Below the pieces are notes generated by a model. The model had not been told where the DNA came from and did no database searches. It was given only the letters and a program-made list of their open reading frames with translations. A program made the translations under genes and the position numbers. From Akebia trifoliata (taxonomy: Eukaryota > Streptophyta > Magnoliopsida > Ranunculales > Lardizabalaceae): a stretch of 64,000 bases of DNA. Below are positions 1 to 12,119 of this stretch, one piece after another. The stretch lies in assembly GCA_017979445.1 (NCBI GenBank), contig CM030707.1, positions 22,946,586 through 23,010,585 of the forward strand. Reading direction: 5' to 3'. Every line of letters begins with the position of its first letter. The first letter of the stretch is position 1.

Positions 1-106
1 TTTGTTACATGTATATTTATAATATTACCCATGATAGAATGATATTATACAATTAGATACACAATAATAATATGCATCACTATCTCTCATCATCTATTGT
101 TTTGCA
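1..106 (-). repeat. 3' LTR of the copia element (cut by window edge)
   Basis: Bases about 28-100 match 6803-6876 with only a few changes, including the shared stretch CATCACTATCTCTCATCATC. On the minus strand the LTR begins TGCAAAACAATAG, directly after the RNase H remnant. Confidence 0.7.
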
Positions 107-1642
107 CTGCTCAAATTGATGTAGTGATAACATCAATTTGTCAGTGAGGAAATCATGACGAGCATGAGTCATTACTTTTGTAAAGATATCGATAATTTGA
201 TATTGAGTAGCAATGTGAGGAAGTGATATGGTGCCTAGAAGAAATTGATCTCTAATAAAATGACAATCTTCCTCGATGTGTTTAATTTGTTCATGGAATT
301 CTAGATTGGAGGTAATGTCAATAGCACTCATGTTGTCAACATAAAGAGGTGTTGGGGTAGATAAAGATATACTAAGGTCTTGAAAAAGACCCCACAACCA
401 TATGATTTCATTGCAAGCGGATGACATAACACGATATTAGGCCTCGATAGATGATTTGGAAATAGTTGTTTGTTTCTTGCATTTCAATGAGATGAGAAAA
501 TCACCAATAAAAACATACCAACCTGTGGTAGAAGGGCGTGTGTCAGGACATCTAGCCCAATCTACATCTGCATAATTTCGAAGTTGCATAAAAGAAAGTG
601 ACTGTTCCTCGTAGATAATGAATGATGCGATGGACAACGATAAGATGTATATTTCGAGAAGAGGAAACAAACTGGCACAAAACTTGGACAACATAGGAAA
701 TATCAGGGCACGTCATAGTCAAGTAAATAAGACTTCCCACTAACTGTCTATAGAAGGTAGCATTTGGCATGAGCACTCCATCATCCTTAGAATATTTCAC
801 ATTAAGCTCCATAGGTGTGTCAACCTTTTTATAATCAGTTAATTGTGCCAATTTGATTAAATCCATGGTATATTTTTGCTGATTCACCAAATATCCACAA
901 GGTGAATGATGAACCTCCAACTCAAGAAAATGATTGAACGGTCCAAGGTCTTTCATTTTGAATGAATGATGCAAAGTATACTTGAGGCACTGGATACCCT
1001 TATCATTGCTTCCAGTTATAAACATATCATCAACATATAATAGGAGAAGTGCCACACCTTTTGGCCGATGGTGAGTGAATAAAGATGAATCATGACAACT
1101 TTGTGTAAACCTTGCATTTAATATGACTTCGTGGAACCTCTCAAACCATGCTCTGGGGTTGCTTAAGACCATATAGAGTCTTTTCAACTTACAAACTACG
1201 AACTTATCAGTGTAGTAGCCAGGAAGAGCTTCCATATAGAAAATTCTTGCAAATGGCCATGAAGAAAAGCATTCTTTACATCCATTTGAAAGACTATCCA
1301 TTGACTTATGGTAGACCAAGCAAGGACCATATGAACTGATGTCATTTTTGCCACAAGAGCAAATGTTTCCTTGTAGTCTATCCCATACACTTGTTTATAA
1401 CCTTGAGCCATACTCTTATTTATATCCCATACTCTATCAATGTTGTTATCAGACTTCAATTTGATAGTAAAAACCCATTTACTACCAATAATTGATGTAG
1501 AAGGAAGTGGACAAACCATATCCCATGTATCATTCTCAATGAGAGCTTGAATTTCGGCATCCATAATTTCTTTCGAATGCGGAATGGCAATAGCTTGTTG
1601 GTAGGTATTGGGAATATCTATAGAATCAAGAGTAGCAGACAA
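107..1642 (-). pseudogene. Copia reverse transcriptase and RNase H remnant
   Basis: The minus strand encodes a copia RT: an early segment with DVKNAFLHGHLQE (about 1196-1642), the catalytic YVDDM box followed by FITGSN, and the MKDLGPFNHFLELEV region (552-1319). RNase H follows with ADVDWARCPDTRPSTTGWY (437-694), then DNMSAIDITSN and a CHFIRDQFL segment ending in DIFTKVMTH (80-427). The two RNase H parts are in the same frame, split by one stop where SIEAEYR is expected (GAA to TAA, about 443). The early and late RT segments lie in different frames, so at least one frameshift lies near 1200-1320. It cannot make an intact polyprotein. Confidence 0.88.
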
Positions 1643-1923
1643 AGAACTATGGACAGGATATGAAAATCTGTTAGGAGTACTTAAAACTCAAGAGGATCTA
1701 TGAACAAGAATAGACGAATCTAAAGGAACTTCTCAAAATGGAATACTACTATCAATAAGGAAGTAGATGAATAACCACTCTCTAGAGGAGGAAGGGAGGT
1801 GTCTTCAATTGGTTGCACTTTCCTTCTGTTGTGATAGATCTAAAGAGGTTTATCTATGACAGATGAAGTTGCATCTTGAATAGAATCAATAACATAAAAA
1901 TCATGTACAGTGGAAATTGAAGT

Positions 1924-3967
1924 TGTAGACACCTCAATTTGAACGGGCCACTTCTCGAAAGGGCCCAAAAATATCGATTTTCCAAATAAATGGGCCAGCG
2001 GGCCTTAAGGGCCCAAGTCGTTGAAAAGGGACATTTTTACCAAACCGAGGCCCCTAAAACCTCTCAATGGTTTAGGAGGCCACCAAAAGGACTCGGCCTA
2101 CCTTACGCTTTCCCATTATTCACCGCTTCCCTTCCAAAAATTAAAAACGCCAAATTTTTGATAAATTTCACCAACGGGCCTAAAAAGCCCGATTCGCCAA
2201 CACGTGGCATTTTTGATCAAATTAATGATTGTAAAAATCTAAAAAAATTAAAAATTAAAAAGGTGAGACTTGAGATGCCTACCCCTCATCTACTATCACC
2301 GCTCCGCCTCCGTATCCGTAAAAACCATAGGCCCACCTAAGGCCCACAAGCCCTCAACACTTTCCTAAATCGATTTCTCATCTTACCCCTAGCCTAAAAT
2401 TAATCCCACATCACCTAAAATCTAAAACCAACCTATACCCTCAAAATCCATTTCAAAACAACCCTCAACCAATCCCTAAAACCCAAAACCATTTCTAAAA
2501 CCCAAGCCCAACACTACAAAGCCCACAAATCATTAACCATATCCAATTCATTATCCAACCCACAACCCTAACCCATAAACCACAACCCACATCAACCAAT
2601 CACTCTTTTATCATCAAAAGATGACACATGTCATCACCCCATCTCACCTCCCTCACCTAATTACCTACCCCATTAATTTGCTTTAAATCCCATCTACCCA
2701 CACATCAACCTATCACCTTTTCTCTCAAATCAAACACATCTACCCACACCCCTAACCTATACCTCCCCTAATCTACCCTCATCATTCCCTACAAAACCTA
2801 CATCTACAACCTAAACCTACACCATCCTCTCAAGTCAAACACTCAACCTCTCCCATCAACCTATCCTAACCCTTCATTTCCACCCACCTTAACACATGGC
2901 ATCATCTCCCTCACCCTCCCAAAATATCATCAATCACCTCTTTAAATCCTCCATGCTCTTAAATCAAATCACAACCACCATCTTAAACTTACCTCACCAA
3001 ACACTCCACCCAAATGGGTTGGGTAGGATCCAAACCATTTGGGTCAAAACTCACCCATTTAACCCTCCTTACCTAAATACCCTCCAATCTCCTCTAAATT
3101 ACACCCACTTCTCTCTCAAACTCATAACCATTCTACCCTTTTTCTTCACTTCACCCCATTATATCCCTAAAAAAACTCCTCAACATCTATAAATACCCTC
3201 CTCCTCTTCCCAAAAATGGCCCCCAACCTTCACTACAAAATTCTCTCCAACTCTCTCTACTAACAATTATCACCCCTCTCACTAAGAAAAATCTCATCAA
3301 TTCCCTCACACTAACCCTTCCCAAGTCTCATAAAAAAAATCACACACTACACTCATCTCCATTATCATCTCTTCTCTACTCCTTCAATCAAAAAAAAAAG
3401 AGTTGTATTTGTTTAAAATACTAAGGACTCAAGAAGACTCAAGCAAGAAGAAGAAAAGAAGAAACAAGATACAAGGTGGGTTCAAGGCAACCCCCCCTCT
3501 CTCTTCTACATCCTCTCCTCCTCCCTCTTCTATCACCCCTCTCCCCTTCCTTTTATTTTTTAGGATGAATGGACCCCAAGGCTAAAGGTCTATAAGGGTC
3601 ATTTCCATCAATGGAATGACCCTATGATCAAGCCGAAAATGAACCCCTATCTAGGGTACAAATGCACAACACGTGGCACATCATTTTTCGTATTTTTTTT
3701 AATCAAATGACCGAGTTTAGTTGAGGTTACCACTATTTAGTGGGGAGAAAAGGGTGCCTAACACTTTCCCTTTTCTCCAACCGAGCCGCTTACCCCGAAT
3801 CTAAATGTTCGATTAGTTCTTATCCACGTGAGTCACTAAAATGCCAAAATGTCACTTTTTCAAAAATGCACATCGGGTGACCATTCACACCCACTTACAA
3901 TATGAATGGTGGCGACTCCAAATCATAGTAGATGTGGCCGTCGTAATGACGAAATCACGTGTCTACA
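1924..3967 (+). mobile_element. Solo LTR, Tat/Ogre-like gypsy family, inside the copia element
   Basis: It begins TGTAGACACCTCAATTTG and ends CACGTGTCTACA, with a perfect 5-bp target duplication GAAGT at 1919-1923 and 3968-3972. No internal retrotransposon sequence is present, so it is a solo LTR of 2044 bp. It is the same family as the LTR at 55333-57170, which lacks about 170-200 bp corresponding to about 2310-2490 here. A TATA box lies at 3188-3195. From about 2340 to 3400 the plus strand is strikingly poor in G. The likely U5 part contains GTGCCTAACACTTTCCC, a motif shared with the other LTRs of this group. Confidence 0.93.
3188..3195 (+). promoter_or_regulatory. TATA box of the solo gypsy LTR
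   Basis: TATAAATA followed by a C/T-rich stretch. The same box and downstream sequence recur at 56413-56420 in the LTR of the young element, which supports it as the core promoter of this LTR family. A transcript would start about 30 bp downstream; that position is inferred. Confidence 0.55.
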
Positions 3968-3973
3968 GAAGTC

Positions 3974-4880
3974 TTAGGAGATTGTGCAAATATATTTAAG
4001 AAAATCAACATTCCTAGATATATGAATACGACAAAGTCTTGGATCATAGCAAAGGCAGCCTTTATGATCTAGACTGTAACCCATAAATGAACACATAACC
4101 GGTTGAGAAGAAAATTTAGTACATTCATGAGTAGGTAAATGAAAATAACATACGCACCCAAATACATTAATCATGGAATAAGTAGGGGGTGATTAAATAA
4201 TTTTTGAAAAGGAGAGAGATTATCCACAACAAGTGTAGGAAGTCAGTTGATTAGAAACACAGTTGTAGAGGTTGCCTCCACCCAGAATGAAGAAGGGACA
4301 TGTGAATTGTGTAATAAGGTTCTAACAACACTTAAAATATGACAATTTTTCCTTTCAACTACCCCATTTTGTTGTGGGGTATCTGGATAAGAATGTCGTT
4401 TGTGAATCTCATGTGATTCCAAAAATTGTAAAAATCTTCCATTAATGTACTTTCCTTTTAAATTGGTTTGTAACATTTTTATTTCAACAAAAAATTGTGT
4501 ACAAACCATCGCCCGAAAAATCCTAAAATATGGAATACTTCTGATTTTTGTCTCAAAAAATAGACTAAGGTATAACAGTTGTAATCATCAATAAACAACA
4601 CAAAATAAGAAAAGCTTAACCAAGGTAAAACAGGTCAAGGTATAACGGTTGTACATCACAGTATATCCTCTTAAATGGAGTAGTTAAAATAGTAGTTTTA
4701 ATAGAAAAGAAAAAGGTAAAATACGAATTTTACTTGAAGAACAACTAACACCAGATTTATCAATGGATTGGACTAAAGATAATTTATTATTCAAAAATCC
4801 AAAATGAAACAAAGCTTCAAGTTTATTAGAATGTGGATGTCCTAAACGTTTGTGCCATACATGCCAAACATTATTTGATC
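3974..4880 (-). pseudogene. Copia integrase and GAG-pre-integrase remnant
   Basis: On the minus strand 4243-4509 encodes the end of the integrase core, with the family motif PDTPQQNGVVERKN that carries the catalytic glutamate, then SFWVEA. The region 3974-4174 continues with VFGCVCYFHLP and FMGYS, typical of the copia integrase C-terminal part. Near 4829-4880 the strand reads WHVWHKRLGHPHSNKL, the GAG-pre-integrase signature. These pieces are in different frames and 4510-4820 is badly decayed. The solo LTR separates this part from RT. Confidence 0.82.
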
Positions 4881-5339
4881 TATCACTAATAGAATTAGTA
4901 AGGAAACAAGAAAAAAATGCAGAGAATTGGTCTTCTCAAATTCCAAGGCAAATAGGCATCCAATCTTACGACCTCTCCCTTTCACTTTCCTAGTGGGTTA
5001 GTCCTGAATAAGACATCTGTCATGAAATAAAATAAAATTATTTCCATTTAAATTACTTTTTCGATAGATATAAGATTAGTACTAATTTGGGAAGAAAGAA
5101 AATATTAGGTAACTTGAGTGGACTAGATGATGAAATAGACAAGGACAAATTGTCAATGCCACTAATATTCATTTTCTCTACTAGTACTAGTGACAATTTT
5201 CTTATTTTCAAGATAAGGTTTATAAGAAGACTAAATGGGATATGCACAAGACATGTGATTCAAAGCACCAGAATCAATTATCCACAATGGACTAATCGAA
5301 GAACAAGAATAAGCGCACTTACTAGATAAGCCAATTGTT

Positions 5340-6312
5340 GAAAATGCAAAGGAAATAATGGAAGATCCTGGGTTTCAGACAAGATTTCGCATCTCATCAG
5401 TGAGAATCGTTGATTGGGATGATGGTGTCACGTTTGAATGACTTTCCACGTTTTGTACCTCAGTAGAAGCTTGATAAGCTTTATGAAACACCTTTTGTTG
5501 TTCACCTTTTTGAGGATGATTTGAACATTCAACAACAATATATGCCCTGTTGTATTGCAATAGACATGATAAGTCCTCTTTTGGCGATGAGAAGCAATAT
5601 GACCATATTCCTTGCCTACATGACATTACATGCGAGAAAAATCTTTTCAAGCAGACTTGCCCTTGGTTTTAGAAGTTAAAAATACAAATTCAGTATCCTT
5701 CTTACCCTCTAATGTAGCTTGCGTCATAATGTGAGTCTCCTCTTGAAGAAGTTCGCTAAGAATAGTGTCCATGACTGGTAAAGTGCTTCGATTAAGAATA
5801 TTCGTTGTATCAACTTCATAATAGGAAATTGCATCACTTTTCTTTCATCATGTAACTTTTTGAGTATTTGAACGCAACATTGAGATGTAACATCATCGAT
5901 ATGAGCTTGTTCATATTCTATCCAAAGGGTCATAAATCCAGCATAATACTCTTGTATTTTCTTCTTTCCTTGACTAAAACAAAAAAGATCATGTTCAATT
6001 TAAAAAGATTTGATTGCTAGTATACTTTAGCCAAATAATCTTATATCTCCTTAGCTGTTTGAAACCCTCTCATCGGAATCCCAATGCTTGTACCCAATGA
6101 ACCCAAGATCCAAGGAACAATCTAGGCATTATCAATCCTCTATTGCCGAACACCCTTAGCATTGAATGTTCATTGACTGGTTGAACTTTAGATCCATCTA
6201 AATAACCCCATAATCCTTTTATTTCAACAAAGAACTTAAAATAAAAGCACCAAACAACGTAGTTTCAACCATCAAATTTAATAGAGATAACATCGCCCTT
6301 GTCAGAAGCCAT
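5340..6312 (-). pseudogene. Copia gag remnant
   Basis: The minus-strand start at 6312 gives MASDKGDVISIKFDG, a typical copia gag opening, quickly followed by a stop. Further on, 5724-5933 gives a segment with MTLWIEYEQ and 5575-5640 shows a degenerate zinc knuckle (CHVGKEYGHIASHR, with two expected cysteines lost). The gag is broken by several stops. Confidence 0.7.
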
Positions 6313-6666
6313 TGAATCATCCAAAAGAAAACAAAGTTTTAGATTTTAAAATCCTAAATGTGACAAGTCCTCAAAATAAGGTCAGAGTTGAGATCAAAAC
6401 ACCTACAAAATAAATGAAAAACAATACCGAATAACCCCAGAATAGTTTAGGCCCTAACCCTCCTTATATTTGTGAAACAAAGTTAGATCTGTGTTGAATC
6501 TAAATTATTTAAAATAAATTCAGATTTGAATATGAATATTCATAAAACGATTCAGAACTGAATTTGGATGTGATGTTTGTTAATTGATTCAGATCTGAAG
6601 AAAAATTTACACCTTTTTCACAGAAAATCGAAGCCTTCTTGGAGTTTAAAACCTCAGATTTACCTT

Positions 6667-6678
6667 GCTCTGATACCA
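6667..6678 (-). other. Primer-binding site, initiator tRNA-Met type (copia element)
   Basis: The minus strand reads TGGTATCAGAGC directly next to the 5' LTR end. This is the classic plant initiator tRNA-Met primer-binding sequence. It fixes the inner border of the right-hand LTR at 6679. Confidence 0.85.
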
Positions 6679-6882
6679 TGTCAACCTATAATAAAGACAA
6701 GATTCTAGATTTGCAGAACAAAAACAAAGAGTTTAAAGAGGACAAATTGAAGGGGAGAAGAATGTTCAATTCTACCTCCAACCCTAGCTAGATCACAATA
6801 TAACCCATGATACAATGATATTATACAATTAGATACACAATAAAAATATGCATCACTATCTCTCATCATCTATTGTTTCACA
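6679..6882 (-). repeat. 5' LTR of the copia element
   Basis: About 204 bp, bounded by the primer-binding site on the left and a TGTGAAACAATAG start (minus strand) on the right. Its outer part matches 28-100 at the other end of the element. The exact right end could shift by 2 bp. Confidence 0.7.
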
Positions 6883-7906
6883 TATGCAACTAACCATGCA
6901 TATTTGGGAAGGAATGATGCATATTTGGGAGGGAAGGAGAGGAGAGAGAGGAGAGGAGGCGGGGGGGGGGGGGAACATTTTCTGGATACCATGATTTTCT
7001 CATCAAAATGGAAAAAAAAATTGAATCAACCAAATGATTTTAATTAGAGATACATTCTTATGGAAAGTCAATTAGTTTGAGGACTAATTTCTCAAGGAAC
7101 GGATTTTATAAGCACCGTGGAGATCATTTGTGTCACATAACACAATAAGGACACATACCATAAAGAAACAAAGGGGGGGCCACTAAAAGTTATAAGTCAA
7201 GGTTTAAAATCAAATCAATAAAAAGGAAATTATTGAGCACTCATCCTGAACAAAATTACATTACAGTAAGAAGAGAGTATAAATTGATCTTCCTGTCGAA
7301 GGAAGTACGAGGTACAATTTCAAACTGAGCACTAGAGGTACGACCATCACTTCCTCAAGACACAATAAGGTATCAGGGGATCATCACTCATGATCGAGTT
7401 ATGAGAATGGTTCCATAAAAACTATTATAGATCAAGGTAAAAGATGAAGGAATGCAATCAAACGTCTTAGTAGGGACAAGGACGACAATGAAAGAATTGA
7501 ATCTAACCCATCAGGTTCGAAGTAAGTTCGGTACAACCCGAGATCATCTATATAGAGTATGGGTAAAACCTTGGGTTGATAAGTGTAGGACGATAAGCTT
7601 TGTTAGTTTAAAGAAAATCAATTAGATCGGTCGAACCTCAGCTCAGACTTAGAGTCTGTAACTAACAAAGACGAACTCTAATAAGATAAGAGTCCTCCCA
7701 TACACCAAGCCTTATCATTCTCAACAATGTATGTCGAGCTTACCAAAGACGGGAAAATGACACACCCTAACTCGCCCACCCCAAAAATATTGACTTATGC
7801 TCACAAGAAAAGTGGAACTTGAACTCCAAAGCTTATTCAAGATCTATTCATGTCTAAACAATGTCACATAGGAATCTAACTCCGAGTTCCTACTTGATCC
7901 CTAGGC
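6883..7906. other. Non-coding flank, no gene seen
   Basis: I see no gene. There is a G/A-rich stretch at 6920-6975 ending in a run of G. Short phrases such as TTGATCCCTAG recur on both sides of the hAT-like element (7880-7905 and 8940-9030), so this may be one older repeat, possibly an LTR, split by that element. Confidence 0.4.
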
Positions 7907-8938
7907 AGGGGTGGCAATATCAACACGTCCCGCAAATACGACTCGAAAATGACACGGAGTTAGTGAGTTTGGGTCAAGCCTAATTGGGTTTGGGTCATTA
8001 TAGTATCAACCAGTCTGACACAATTATTAAATGGGTTGGGTTTGAGTTATAGGCGTCAACCCTCCTAACCCATTTAGTTATTCTATCATTAACGTGTAAT
8101 TTTAAATATATTAATAATTATTTAATAATTTTTTTAAATTACTCATTTTTTTTAGAATTCCCTAGAACTTTTTCGTAAAACATTTTTATTATTATCAAAC
8201 TCTATGAAATATCAATGGTGTTTATCTTAAAATTAATAAATGGTTAAGCTTTACTTTGGGAAATAAAAAACACTTTTCTTAATAAGTTATTTATTTATAT
8301 TTATATTTTTTTTACTCCATTTTTTCATTAAATCTAGAGGTATATAGTGTTTGATTCCTAATATTGGCAAAATGACCCTCAGTAAGATTTAAGATCTCAC
8401 CAAGTAAGACTATTATATCTCATGTGGTAATAAAATACACTTTGCTTAGCCAATAATAGTAGTAGTAGTAATAATAATTTTGTTTCGTAAGGTATAATAA
8501 TAATAATATTGAAAAACACTTTTCTTACTAAGTTACTAAGGAAATTTTTTGACCACATCATCATATGGCATCCAAAAAACATCATTTGATGTGACATAGT
8601 TGTAAAGGACAAAATTCAATGAACTTTGAATTTTTTTTCAAAAGAAGGTTATTTTTCACCATTAAACTTAATTTACAATTGTGTGACATTATTTTTAGTA
8701 ATGATATTTTATTTTTGTTTGTGGAAATGGAACTTATGTTTTCCAATAAATATTAGAATTTTATTAAATAGGTTATATATGGGTTGGGTCAGGTATACCT
8801 ATTTATAAATGGGTTGGGTCTGGGTTTAAGCTTTTGATACGATTATTAAATGGGTTGGGCCTGGGTTTGGTAAATTTTCATAATACCCTTACCTCAACAT
8901 GACACGAACACGACCCGATCCAACCCATTGCCACCCCT
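7907..8938. mobile_element. hAT-like non-autonomous element
   Basis: It has 12-bp perfect inverted ends, AGGGGTGGCAAT and ATTGCCACCCCT. Flanks share CCCTAG (7899-7904 and 8941-8946), consistent with a worn 8-bp hAT-type duplication. The interior has no transposase reading frame but repeats ATGGGTTGGGT near both ends. A further repeat (8510-8640) is nested inside. The class rests on the ends and on the AGGGGTGGCAA motif common in plant hAT elements. Confidence 0.5.
8510..8640 (-). repeat. Dispersed repeat copy (family R1), reversed
   Basis: The reverse complement matches the right half of the repeats at 10640-11015 and 13815-14192. Shared phrases include TTCATxGAATTTTGTCC and TTTTTGGATGCCA. 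It is nested in the hAT-like element, so it is younger than that insertion. Confidence 0.5.
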
Positions 8939-9660
8939 ACCCCTAGCTCATATCTAACCTAGATCCAAAATCGTATTTGATCCCTAGCTCGTTTTCGATC
9001 TAATCCTTAGCTCCTATCCGACCTAGTCCCTAACGCATAGATAATACTAAGTAAGTATTCAAATTCAAGTGTACTCTTTCACATTAAGTAAAATATCGAG
9101 TTTTTGTTGACAAGTGATGGATCCATCTTCCGAAGCATACAAGTGTGTCTCAATTGCCAGCTCATTTTTTATACTTAGATCAGTCGTATGGTGACACATG
9201 TCTCTAAATTTTAGTTATAAGAACCCCATCCAAGAATGAGAGAAGGGGAGAGAGAAAAAGTTAGATCTAAGGACTTTGGAGAAAAATCTATTTGCAATAT
9301 CCCTATTCATCTTCTTCTCTATTCTTCAACTTTTTTTTTTTTAATTACTTAGTTTACTAACAAAATCATCTGAGGATTGTTGGCATGCACCACATCAAGG
9401 CCTCAATCCTTCTTCCTTCTACCATCCAAAAGGTGAAGAAATTTTGAAGTGAAGCCTCTTGATCAAAATCTTCACCATCATCAGCATCAAGGTTCATCTC
9501 GAAGAGTGGAAGTCCAAAAAGCCCTTCACTTCATCCAAAAGGTGAAGAAATTTTGAAGTGAAGCCACTTGATCAAAATCTTCACCATCATTAGCATCAAG
9601 GTTCATCTCAAGGAGTGGAAGTCTAGAAAACCCTTCACAAGCACCCTAAATTGAATTATT
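8939..9660. other. Non-coding flank with possible LTR remnant
   Basis: No gene. The stretch from about 9180 to 9420 reads like the end of a gypsy LTR, with a C/T-rich tract followed by ATCTGAGGATTGTTGGCATG. This is a weak composition-based call. Confidence 0.3.
9424..9642 (+). repeat. Tandem duplication, 109-bp period
   Basis: Two copies of a unit beginning ATCCAAAAGGTGAAGAAATT, starting at 9424 and 9533, with only a few differences. It lies just beyond the 3' end of the dehydrogenase gene. Confidence 0.8.
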
Positions 9661-9979
9661 AGAATCAAAGGCACTCCTTCGGTGAGGTGATAATTAAAGT
9701 TTGTATCTCATAATACCATAGGCCAAGGATAAAGCCCCACCTTCACGCTTAAACCTATTTGGATCAATTAATTGGATTGATTGTTTTTTACTTGGAGATA
9801 TGGATGAATCAGTATTAATGCTTTATTAGATATCCAGGGACTAATTTAAATATTATAATCACAACCAGCCAAATACAAATTTTCTAAATGAAAAATATAA
9901 AATATAGTTCCTTCAACTTAGCAATTATAACTTGAAAGATTCGGAAATATATAGAGTCAAAGGTCTAGGATTCGGTCTA

Positions 9980-12079
9980 TCATTTTGGCCCACTAGTTTT
10001 CTTAAGCAAGTCAACGCTGAATTTCCATAGTTTGACGCCCAAATCCTTGTCTTGAGCCTGAGAAGAAGGTTGAGTTTCACTACAATTGGCAAAGTATTTT
10101 CCAGTAACACCTTTTAAGTCCGGATGGAGAGCCACATAACAAGTTGTTGACGCACCCTACAAGATATCAAATTCCACAACCTTAGTCAATCAGGTCAATT
10201 TCTAATGGTCTGTTTGATTGCGCATGGAGAATTGTTTGGTAAATGATTTCTCCACCTTGTAATGTCATTCTCTCTCTACTTAACCCCCACCCCAAAACTA
10301 AAACAACATAGTTTTAAAATGCAATGAGGAATTAACTTAGACATGGCTTTTGATTGAATTGGATGGAGGGACATATTTTGTCTTAGTTGACATCAAGTAT
10401 GTGGGATAAAATTTGATGATGATTATGGTGAATCTATGAAAATAAGTAACTATCTAAAGGAATATTTTTTCTACAAAATGAGTAAAAATTGCAAAAACAA
10501 CGATAAAGTGCGTGCATGATTGGAGAGAAAAAGTGTTTTCTTAGAAAAATCAAATTCCTAGGAAAGTGATCATTGGATTATAGATTTTGAGAAGAAATAT
10601 GCGCCAGTATTTCATTGCTCATAAGAACATATCAAAATGAAAAACATTTTCCTTTCTAACTAGGTAAGATTTTAAATCTTACCATGGTCGTTTTGCTAAA
10701 ATCGATTACCACAACGGCAATCCAACACTACAGCCCTCTAGGTTTCATGTAAAAACTTAGCTCAACAAAATAAAAAAAACATTTTTTTTGGGATTGATCC
10801 AAGGTTTTGAAAGTGAACGATTACCAAAACTTACAAATTTAAAATGAAAATTAAACCAAGAAGAATAATTTTTTAGAATTTTTTTCAAAGTTCATAGAAT
10901 TTTGTCCTCTACAATCCTGTAGCAAGGGATCATGTTTTTGGATGCCACAAGGTGAGCTCAAGGACCCTTAGTAAGATTTGAAAACTTAATAAGTTAGTAA
11001 GGCTAGTCTTACTCTATCAAAATATATATGGTAAAAACGTTAGAATTTTCATCCAAGAATACCATTTTCTTTGGAGGCGAGAAAAACTTTTTTGGGAAAA
11101 GTGGTTCTTTAACAAAAATGCATGGTCAGACGTCCAAGAAATCATATTTTCTTGAGAAAATTATTTTACACAATTATGAGAATCCTTAAGAAAAAGAATC
11201 AGAGAATTTGTGTAAATGAAGTGTTTACATACCTGTGCTATGCTTTTCAAGAAAGCCTTCCCTAAGGGAGAAGCCCAAAGAATGGCTGAAAAAAAAAAAA
11301 AAGGAAAGAAAAAGATATAACAAATAAAATTTGGTGGTAATATTTTGTTTTCAAAAAGAGAAAAAAAAAACTCTATCATACTCACATTTTATACTTGACG
11401 AATGACGGATTAAATCTGTAATTATAACTCCTGGATGTAAGGAGTTTGCTGTCACATTAGCTCCTTCTTCCTGATTCAATTTGTTCGACAAAAGCAGGTT
11501 TATTAGGATTATGTAATACTGATTACAGTATTCAATATCGATGGACATAAAAAGTGTCCATCGACCAATCAACTTATCGCATGTGTTGAAAAAGAAATGG
11601 ACCATACTTGGACCCATAACTCTAAGACTTAATAGGCTGTCCCTTTGACCATTTAGAATTTTTTTTTGATAAGCTATAGTTAGAAACTTTGAATTGTTTA
11701 ACTTCACCCTAAATAAATTTTGTTGTGATATTTTTTATTAATTTTCTTGAAACTAGCAAAATGCACATGCGTTGCATGTGAATATTAGATTATTATATAA
11801 ATATGAATGATGACACTTATTTCAATATTTGAAATTATCTGATTATATATTTCTCTCTAATTTATAAGTATATTTAATATTTCTCAAGGCCACTTTTCTT
11901 ATTATTTAAAATTATTTATTTTACAGTAGTTAGAGAGAGTTTGTCTTGAATCTTAATCTTGCTATGTGATATGCTAATTTTGATTATTAAAAAATATTAA
12001 TAGATTAATATATCGGTTGTGTGCATTTGTATCGTTAACTATAAACCTGTTATATATAAATGGGTCAAGATCCGAATAC

Positions 12080-12119
<40 letters not shown>

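Larger units (their letters stand above)
1..6882 (-). mobile_element. Decayed Ty1/copia LTR retrotransposon
   Basis: Read on the minus strand, the order from right to left is LTR, initiator-Met-type primer-binding site, gag, GAG-pre-integrase, integrase, reverse transcriptase, RNase H and LTR. Integrase lying before RT is the copia order. All coding parts carry stops or frame changes, so it is a dead copy. A solo gypsy LTR (1924-3967) sits between integrase and RT. The left LTR touches the window edge, so the true left end and the target duplication are not visible. I did not assign a copia lineage. Confidence 0.88.

Noticed and set aside
2896..3192. 98-codon frame (MASSPSPSQNIINH...) inside the solo LTR, also present at 56121-56417
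   Set aside because: It looks conserved only because the two LTRs are nearly identical. It lies upstream of the TATA box in G-poor DNA with few stops, and a small insertion breaks it in the third LTR copy (47743-49444).
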